A DNA stretch of 11,091 bases. Source: JAVEYA01 sp034003745 (GTDB taxonomy: Bacteria; Bacillota; Peptococcia; DRI-13; PHAD01). Positions 7,094-11,091 of the stretch are shown one piece after another. Position 1 is the first letter of the stretch. Each line of letters starts with the position of its first letter. The stretch is taken from assembly GCA_034003745.1 (NCBI GenBank), contig JAVEYA010000079.1, positions 1 through 11,091 on the forward strand. The letters are read 5' to 3'. Position numbers and translations under genes: made by a program. The notes beneath the pieces are model-generated. The model saw nothing but the letters and a program-made list of their open reading frames with translations, had not been told where the DNA came from and made no database searches.

Positions 7094-7196
7094 TAAGAGC
7101 AATGAATAGAATACTTCGAAAAGAAATTCAGGGATGATCCGGACAGGCGCGCTTTTCTTGCAGGACGCAAGGATGCGTGCTTCGAAGGATTTTTTT
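7094..7196 (+). ncRNA. Candidate CsrA-binding RNA or regulatory leader between the two csrA genes
   Basis: About 100 bases between a sigma-28-like promoter and a hairpin/T-run. They contain five GGA triplets. Two closely fit the CsrA consensus ACARGGAUGU at 8 of 10 positions: TCAGGGATGA (7129-7138) and GCAAGGATGC (7167-7176). A hairpin with GGA in its loop forms at 7147-7180: GCGCGC with GCGTGC, then CTTGC with GCAAG around the loop AGGAC. This is how CsrA-titrating RNAs such as CsrB look on a small scale, but the same sequence would also serve as a leader of csrA2-flagellin. No coding potential is seen. Confidence 0.35.
7111..7196 (+). terminator. Composite intrinsic terminator after csrA1
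   Basis: An outer stem pairs ATACTTCGAA (7111-7120) with TTCGAAGGAT (7181-7190), nine of ten bases matched, enclosing the GGA-loop hairpin at 7147-7180. Seven T residues follow directly (7190-7196). The T-run right after a stem suggests Rho-independent termination, though the large enclosed region makes efficiency uncertain and possibly dependent on bound CsrA. Confidence 0.45.
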
Positions 7197-7252
7197 ATTA
7201 ATTAAATATTGCGTGAACGATTACAGGGACGATTCTACGGGTACAGTTTCTT

Positions 7253-7266
7253 TGGCAGGGAAGCCA
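7253..7266 (+). promoter_or_regulatory. Small hairpin with GGGA hexaloop in csrA2 leader
   Basis: TGGC (7253-7256), loop AGGGAA, GCCA (7263-7266), extendable by two G-T wobble pairs. A GGA in a hexaloop is the preferred CsrA target. It lies 47 bases before the csrA2 start; a further GGA lies in its ribosome binding site. Confidence 0.3.
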
Positions 7267-7312
7267 GGAAATTGAACACAAGGAATCGTTTTTTTATGAG
7301 GAGGGAAAAACC

Positions 7313-7504
7313 ATGCTGGTTTTGGGCAGGAAACCCGGAGAATATGTGGTCATCGACGACAAGATTATCGTTAAGGTAGTCAGAAGCGAAAAAGGTGATT
7401 TGCGCCTGGCCATCGAGGCGCCTAAGGAACTGAACATCATCCGCGGCGAGGTTTATGAGGCCGAACTGGAAAGGCTTGCCGAGCAGGGACGCACTTTGGG
7501 ATAA
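7313..7504 (+). CDS. csrA: CsrA carbon storage regulator / global RNA-binding protein, copy 2
   Basis: A 63-residue CsrA paralogue with the same opening MLVLGRKPGEYV and the core LRLAIEAPKELNIIRGEVYE; R6 and R44 are retained. It ends in a charged helical tail (AELERLAEQGRTLG) longer than that of copy 1. GAGGAGG lies eight bases before the ATG. The gene lies directly upstream of the flagellin gene with a 156-base gap, an order (csrA then flagellin) known in Bacillota, where CsrA shuts off flagellin translation until FliW is freed by flagellin export. The two copies may have split roles or form mixed dimers; that is inference. Confidence 0.95.
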   Translation: MLVLGRKPGEYVVIDDKIIVKVVRSEKGDLRLAIEAPKELNIIRGEVYEAELERLAEQGRTLG

Positions 7505-7660
7505 CGGTATTTTACAGGGATTTCAGAAACGGACAAGCCGGGCAGTATGCGGCCATTCGTTTCTTTGATCTATATTCCGCTCAAGTTAAGTGGCCATAAA
7601 CTGAGGGCGGAAAAATTGCGAAAAGGGAAGTTCGCAAAAAAATCCAAGGAGGAAAAAATA
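7505..7660 (+). promoter_or_regulatory. Flagellin 5' leader region
   Basis: This 156-base gap has no gene and no good sigma-28 promoter: GCCATAAA at about 7594 has no matching -35. The flagellin may therefore be read from upstream together with csrA2. It contains several GGA triplets, two of them in the hairpin and the ribosome binding site listed separately. Confidence 0.4.
7616..7637 (+). promoter_or_regulatory. CsrA-type hairpin with GGA loop before flagellin ribosome binding site
   Basis: A perfect 7-bp stem, TTGCGAA (7616-7622) with TTCGCAA (7631-7637), presents the loop AAGGGAAG. Nine bases further lies AAGGAGG (7646-7652), then ATG 7661. In B. subtilis CsrA represses hag by binding two GGA sites, one upstream and one over the Shine-Dalgarno; this arrangement matches that pattern. 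Confidence 0.5.
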
Positions 7661-10609
7661 ATGAGAATTAACAACAACATCATGGCGCTGAACGCTTACC
7701 GTCAATTAAGCGTGAACCAGGGCGCCAGCTCCAAGTCCATGGAAAAACTGTCCTCGGGCTTTCGGATCAACCGGGCCGGTGACGACGCCGCAGGTCTCGC
7801 CATCAGCGAGAAAATGCGGGCACAGATCCGGGGATTAAACCAAGCCCAGCGCAATGCCCAGGACGGCATCTCCATGATTCAGACCGGTGAAGGCGCCTTA
7901 AATGAAACCCACTCGATCCTGCAGCGGGTCAGAGAATTGGCTGTTCAGGCCGCCAGTGACACCTACACGCTGGCCGACCGCAAAGAAATTCAGAAAGAAA
8001 TCAACCAGTTGCTGGATGAAATCGACCGTATCGCCAACGATACCCAATTCAACACCAAGAGACTGCTCGACGGTACAATGGCCGCGGGCGCTCCGGGCGA
8101 ACCTGTGGAGGCCGCAGCGGCTGCAGCCACGGTGGAAGTGGGTGGAACAGCCGCGCAGGCGGCAACCTTGACAGGTTCCACCGTAGACGCTACCGCTGCA
8201 GCATTACTTGATTTCAGCGGCGCCAATGAACTGAAGTTTGAATTGAACGGGACCGAGATTTCTCTTACTGGGGCAGCCGGTGATTACACCAGCATTGACG
8301 ACGTCGCCACCAAGATTCAGGAACAGCTCACAGCCGCTGCCAATACGAACGTAACCGTAAAGGCGGAGAATGACCAGCTGGTCTTGACGGGAGCAGACGG
8401 GCAAAACATTACCTTTGCCGATGTCTCCGGAGACTTAAGCGCCATCGGTATTTCGACAAGTGTAACCGGTACGGAAATAGCCGCCGCTACTATATCAGCC
8501 CATGACTTTGACGCCGCCAACCTGGTTTTTGAGTTGAACGGGACCACAATTACCCTGGATGCGGCTAGTTATGCTGATATGACTGCCGTCGCCGCTGCTA
8601 TCCAAGGTCAGCTTACTGGGGGCGGCAACGATAAGGTAGCCGTAGAAGCCGATGGGGACAAGCTGTTAATCAAAACCAAGGCAGGCTTTGAAATCGATCT
8701 CCAGGATGCCACTGTGGGAAGCTTAAGCGACATCGGCCTGGAAGCCACAACAGCTTCCGTCGGCGCAACGGCGACGGCAGCAACCGAGGGTGTTGAATTC
8801 ACCATCAATGCCGGCGCGGCTAACGGCGCGCTGGGTAATTTCTCTATAACCTTCGCGGAAGGGGCAACGGAAGGTGCGGCCTGGAGCGATGGCGCCCTCA
8901 CCATCACCTTGGACCAGACCAAGACCGACTATACCGCGGAAAGCATCCAGACCCTGATTCAGGGGGCCACCACCGACGCGCCGGAAGGCCTGGACATGAG
9001 CCTCTTCACGGTAACCGGTACAGGAACGGTTGACGCCACCGGCAGTGAAATCGCCGCCACCTCCGACCTGGAAGGGGGCGTAGCTGCCGCAGACGGGACA
9101 ACCGCCCCGGCGGGCGGCGCGGTAATTCATATCGGCGCTAACCAGGGTCAGAATTTAACCATTCATATCGCCAGCATGAAAACCTCGGCCTTGGGCGGAA
9201 CTACGACAACAGGCGCACCCGTGGAGGCCGCAGCGGCTGCAACCACGGTGGAATTGGGCGGAACAGCCGCGCAGGCGGCAACCTTGACAGGTTCCACCGT
9301 AGACGATACCGCCGCAGCGCTTCTTGATTTCAGCGGCGCCAATGAACTGAAGTTTGAATTGAACGGGACCGAGATTTCTCTTACTGGCGCAGCCGGTGAT
9401 TACACCAGCATCGGCGACGTCGCCACCAAGATTCAGGAACAGCTCACAGCCGCTGCCAATACGAACGTAACCGTGACAGCGGAAAATGACCAGCTGGTCT
9501 TGACGGGAGCAGACGGGCAAAACATTACCTTTGCCGATGTCTCCGGAGACTTAAGCGCCATCGGTATTTCGACAAGTGTAACCGGTACGGAAATAGCCGC
9601 CGCTACTATATCAGCCCATGACTTTGACGCCGCCAACCTGGTTTTTGAGTTGAACGGGACCACAATTACCCTGGATGCGGCTAGTTATGCTGATATGACT
9701 GCCGTCGCCGCTGCTATCCAAGGTCAGCTTACTGGGGGCGGCAACGATAAGGTAGCCGTAGAAGCCGATGGGGACAAGCTGTTAATCAAAACCAAGGCAG
9801 GCTTTGAAATCGATCTCCAGGATGCCACTGTGGGAAGCTTAAGCGACATCGGCCTGGAAGCCACAACAGCTTCCGTCGGCGCAACGGCGACGGCAGCAAC
9901 CGAGGGTGTTGAATTCACCATCAATGCCGGCGCGGCTAACGGCGCGCTGGGTAATTTCTCTATAACCTTCGCGGAAGGGGCAACGGAAGGTGCGGCCTGG
10001 AGCGATGGCGCCCTCACCATCACCTTGGACCAGACCAAGACCGACTATACCGCGGAAAGCATCCAGACCCTGATTCAGGGGGCCACCACCGACGCGCCGG
10101 AAGGCCTGGACATGAGCCTCTTCACGGTAACCGGTACAGGAACGGTTGACGCCTCGGCGAAGGAACTTGCCGCCACCTCTGCGCTGGCGGGGGGCGTAAC
10201 CGCCTCCGAAGGGGTAACCCAAACGACCGGAAACATCGCCCTGCTAAGAGTAAGCGACGCGGATATCGCCTCCGTTAATACAGACGCCGGCGCTGCAGCT
10301 TTAGCCAATTCCGGCGTCCTGACGCAAGCCGGCGCCGACGCCGCCATCAGCAACGTTAACGCCGCAATTGTACAGGTATCGTCGGAACGCTCCAAGCTGG
10401 GCGCCTACCAGAACCGGCTGGAGCATACCATCAGCAACCTGGGTACGTCGGCCGAGAACCTGCAGGCGTCCGAATCCCGGATCAGAGACCTGGATATGGC
10501 CGCGGAGATGATGCAGTTCACCAAGAACAACATCCTGCAGCAGGCCGCCACCGCCATGCTGGCGCAAGCCAATCAGGCGCCCCAGCTGGTTCTGCAGCTC
10601 CTGGGCTAA
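7661..10609 (+). CDS. hag: Flagellin with two large duplicated central inserts
   Basis: A 982-residue flagellin, about two to three times the usual size. The start is ATG 7661, where AAGGAGG stands eight bases upstream and the classic MRINNNIMALNAYRQL begins; an in-frame ATG at 7547 lacks a binding site. Residues 1-145 are the N-terminal D0/D1 helices. They include LQRVRELAVQ (87-96), the segment equivalent to the TLR5-contact region of Salmonella FliC. Residues 149-459 and 521-831 are two nearly identical inserts rich in Ala, Thr and Gly. Each has repeating units like ELKFELNGTEISL and NLVFELNGTTITL about 97 residues apart, resembling flagellin_IN-type modules. Residues 460-520 between them carry the normal D1 element with HIGANQGQNLTIHIASMKTSALGG. 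The C-terminal D1/D0 runs from about 900 to the end (SKLGAYQNRLEH, SESRIRDLDMAAEMM, NILQQAATAMLAQANQ, LQLLG). It is exported by the flagellar type III system and polymerises as the filament. There is no cysteine. The gene ends before a strong terminator. Confidence 0.95.
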   Translation: MRINNNIMALNAYRQLSVNQGASSKSMEKLSSGFRINRAGDDAAGLAISEKMRAQIRGLNQAQRNAQDGISMIQTGEGALNETHSILQRVRELAVQAASDTYTLADRKEIQKEINQLLDEIDRIANDTQFNTKRLLDGTMAAGAPGEPVEAAAAAATVEVGGTAAQAATLTGSTVDATAAALLDFSGANELKFELNGTEISLTGAAGDYTSIDDVATKIQEQLTAAANTNVTVKAENDQLVLTGADGQNITFADVSGDLSAIGISTSVTGTEIAAATISAHDFDAANLVFELNGTTITLDAASYADMTAVAAAIQGQLTGGGNDKVAVEADGDKLLIKTKAGFEIDLQDATVGSLSDIGLEATTASVGATATAATEGVEFTINAGAANGALGNFSITFAEGATEGAAWSDGALTITLDQTKTDYTAESIQTLIQGATTDAPEGLDMSLFTVTGTGTVDATGSEIAATSDLEGGVAAADGTTAPAGGAVIHIGANQGQNLTIHIASMKTSALGGTTTTGAPVEAAAAATTVELGGTAAQAATLTGSTVDDTAAALLDFSGANELKFELNGTEISLTGAAGDYTSIGDVATKIQEQLTAAANTNVTVTAENDQLVLTGADGQNITFADVSGDLSAIGISTSVTGTEIAAATISAHDFDAANLVFELNGTTITLDAASYADMTAVAAAIQGQLTGGGNDKVAVEADGDKLLIKTKAGFEIDLQDATVGSLSDIGLEATTASVGATATAATEGVEFTINAGAANGALGNFSITFAEGATEGAAWSDGALTITLDQTKTDYTAESIQTLIQGATTDAPEGLDMSLFTVTGTGTVDASAKELAATSALAGGVTASEGVTQTTGNIALLRVSDADIASVNTDAGAAALANSGVLTQAGADAAISNVNAAIVQVSSERSKLGAYQNRLEHTISNLGTSAENLQASESRIRDLDMAAEMMQFTKNNILQQAATAMLAQANQAPQLVLQLLG
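8105..9037 (+). repeat. Flagellin insert repeat, copy 1
   Basis: A 933-bp direct repeat within the flagellin gene, matching 9221-10153 at a constant offset of 1116 bp (372 codons). The first 264 bp (8105-8368) differ at 15 positions; the next 669 bp (8369-9037) show no difference by direct reading. Similarity fades beyond 9037. Confidence 0.95.
9221..10153 (+). repeat. Flagellin insert repeat, copy 2
   Basis: Second copy of the 933-bp repeat. Amino acid changes relative to copy 1 are few and all near its start (for example V to L, A to D and D to G). The offset is a multiple of three, so loss or gain of one unit by recombination would keep the frame; a single-insert flagellin would be 610 residues. 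Confidence 0.95.
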
Positions 10610-10630
10610 TCGTCTAAATTAAATCCTTGC

Positions 10631-10668
10631 CGAGCTTGTTCAGGCCTCCTGAACAAGCTCGCTTTTTT
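10631..10668 (+). terminator. Strong intrinsic terminator of the flagellin gene
   Basis: A perfect 14-bp stem, CGAGCTTGTTCAGG (10631-10644) with CCTGAACAAGCTCG (10648-10661), closes on a CCT loop and is followed by CTTTTTT. It begins 21 bases after the flagellin stop codon. Confidence 0.95.
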
Positions 10669-10679
10669 ATTTCCTTACA

Positions 10680-10732
10680 TTGACATTATTTTTCAAAAAT
10701 GGGACACTTAAAGTAAGCCTGTTTACTTTAAG
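10680..10732 (+). promoter_or_regulatory. Promoter and palindrome upstream of the trehalose synthase gene
   Basis: A perfect TTGACA -35 (10680-10685) is followed 17 bases later by GACACT (10703-10708), a poor -10. A 10-bp perfect inverted repeat, CTTAAAGTAA (10707-10716) and TTACTTTAAG (10723-10732) around GCCTGT, begins at this -10 and covers the expected transcription start. That placement suits a repressor operator or an mRNA 5' hairpin. The protein that would bind is unknown. Confidence 0.35.
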
Positions 10733-10761
10733 CATAAAAACTTTGGGAAGGAGGAAAAACG

Positions 10762-11091
10762 ATGAGCAAAATAATCTTTATTTCCAACCGTTTACCGGTA
10801 ATGGTTAAAAAGAATAAGGGGAATCTGGAATACCATAAAAGCATCGGGGGACTGGCTACCGGCTTAAAAAGCTATCATCAACAAGCGGATAGTCTTTGGG
10901 TGGGCTGGTCCGGGACAGTGGATAAAGAAATCAGTAAAGAAGAGAAAAAAACGATTCAAAAAGAACTCCAAAAGAATTATCAATGCCTTCCTGTTTTTCT
11001 GACACGTAAAGAAATCGACCGGTATTACAATGGATTCTGCAATAATACCATTTGGCCCTTATTTCATTATTTTACCAGCAAAACAGAATAT
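10762..11091 (+). CDS. otsA: Alpha,alpha-trehalose-phosphate synthase (GT20), C-terminus cut by window edge
   Basis: The first 110 codons of a GT20 enzyme. It makes trehalose 6-phosphate from a nucleotide sugar (usually UDP-glucose) and glucose 6-phosphate, in the cytoplasm, for osmotic or desiccation protection. Diagnostic segments are ISNRLPV (7-13), containing the substrate-binding Arg; GGLATGLKS (29-37), the glycine loop at the donor site; WVGWSG (46-51); and YYNGFCNNTIWPLFHYF (88-104), with Tyr and Trp that contact glucose 6-phosphate in the E. coli enzyme. GAAGGAGG lies seven bases before the ATG. It is separated from the flagellin gene by a strong terminator and has its own promoter region. 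Whether it is a stand-alone synthase or a fusion with the phosphatase cannot be seen here. Confidence 0.93.
   Translation, partial: MSKIIFISNRLPVMVKKNKGNLEYHKSIGGLATGLKSYHQQADSLWVGWSGTVDKEISKEEKKTIQKELQKNYQCLPVFLTRKEIDRYYNGFCNNTIWPLFHYFTSKTEY

Noticed and set aside
7594..7601. GCCATAAA as sigma-28 promoter for flagellin
   Set aside because: The -10 match is partial and no TAAA-type -35 lies at the required spacing.
7547..7660. N-terminal extension of flagellin from ATG 7547
   Set aside because: No ribosome binding site, and the extension is not flagellin-like; ATG 7661 has AAGGAGG at the right distance and starts with the conserved flagellin sequence.
8105..10153. Mobile element or CRISPR as the source of the long repeats
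   Set aside because: The repeats are in-frame coding sequence of flagellin with no transposase, terminal inverted repeats or short spaced repeat pattern.
7990..10567. Minus-strand open frames within the flagellin gene
   Set aside because: They are by-products of the repeats and low-stop composition, duplicated at the same 1116-bp offset, with no start signals.
10709..10739. TAAAGTAA ... GCATAAAA as a sigma-28 promoter for the trehalose synthase gene
   Set aside because: The spacing is four bases too long, and the first element is one arm of the palindrome.

Overview
The window looks like chromosomal DNA of a motile, endoflagellated-lineage Bacillota (probably an anaerobic Clostridia or Negativicutes type). 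The basis is a flagellin with typical Gram-positive end sequences, strong AGGAGG ribosome binding sites, csrA genes beside the flagellin gene, a LytTR response regulator, and a mid-GC coding / AT-rich intergenic contrast. The species cannot be named from the sequence alone. No rRNA, tRNA, insertion sequence or CRISPR array was seen.

Layout. (1) 1-1300, minus: the N-terminal part of a multi-pass membrane protein resembling GT-C glycosyltransferases, running off the window. (2) 1301-1574: AT-rich spacer with an extended -10 promoter and a long hairpin. (3) 1575-4883, minus: a 1102-residue membrane histidine kinase with about fourteen propeller repeats, a Y_Y_Y domain, one membrane helix and a HisKA/HATPase core without a receiver. 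(4) Divergent from it, 4998-6764, plus: a LytTR response regulator, a single-domain receiver gene whose frame is broken, and a small sensorless LytS-type kinase. (5) 6884-7504: two csrA genes in tandem. (6) 7661-10609: an oversized flagellin whose middle contains two copies of a 311-residue insert. (7) A strong terminator, then the start of a trehalose-6-phosphate synthase gene at 10762.

How it fits together. Genes 3 and 4 form a divergent signalling locus with two kinases of different classes and two receivers. CsrA is known to repress flagellin translation in Bacillota by binding GGA motifs in the flagellin leader. Here the flagellin leader carries a hairpin with a GGA in its loop just before the ribosome binding site, so the same control is likely.

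The most interesting signals are: (a) a candidate sigma-28 promoter overlapping the csrA1 stop codon, followed by about 100 nt rich in CsrA-type GGA motifs and ending in a hairpin plus T-run, which could be a flagellar-regulated RNA that titrates CsrA or a regulatory leader of csrA2-flagellin; (b) a receiver gene split by a -1 frameshift exactly at a C CCA AAC heptamer with a hairpin nine bases downstream, which could be programmed frameshifting, a mutation or a sequence error; (c) the flagellin repeats, identical over 669 bp but 15 differences in the preceding 264 bp, which suggests recent duplication or gene conversion.
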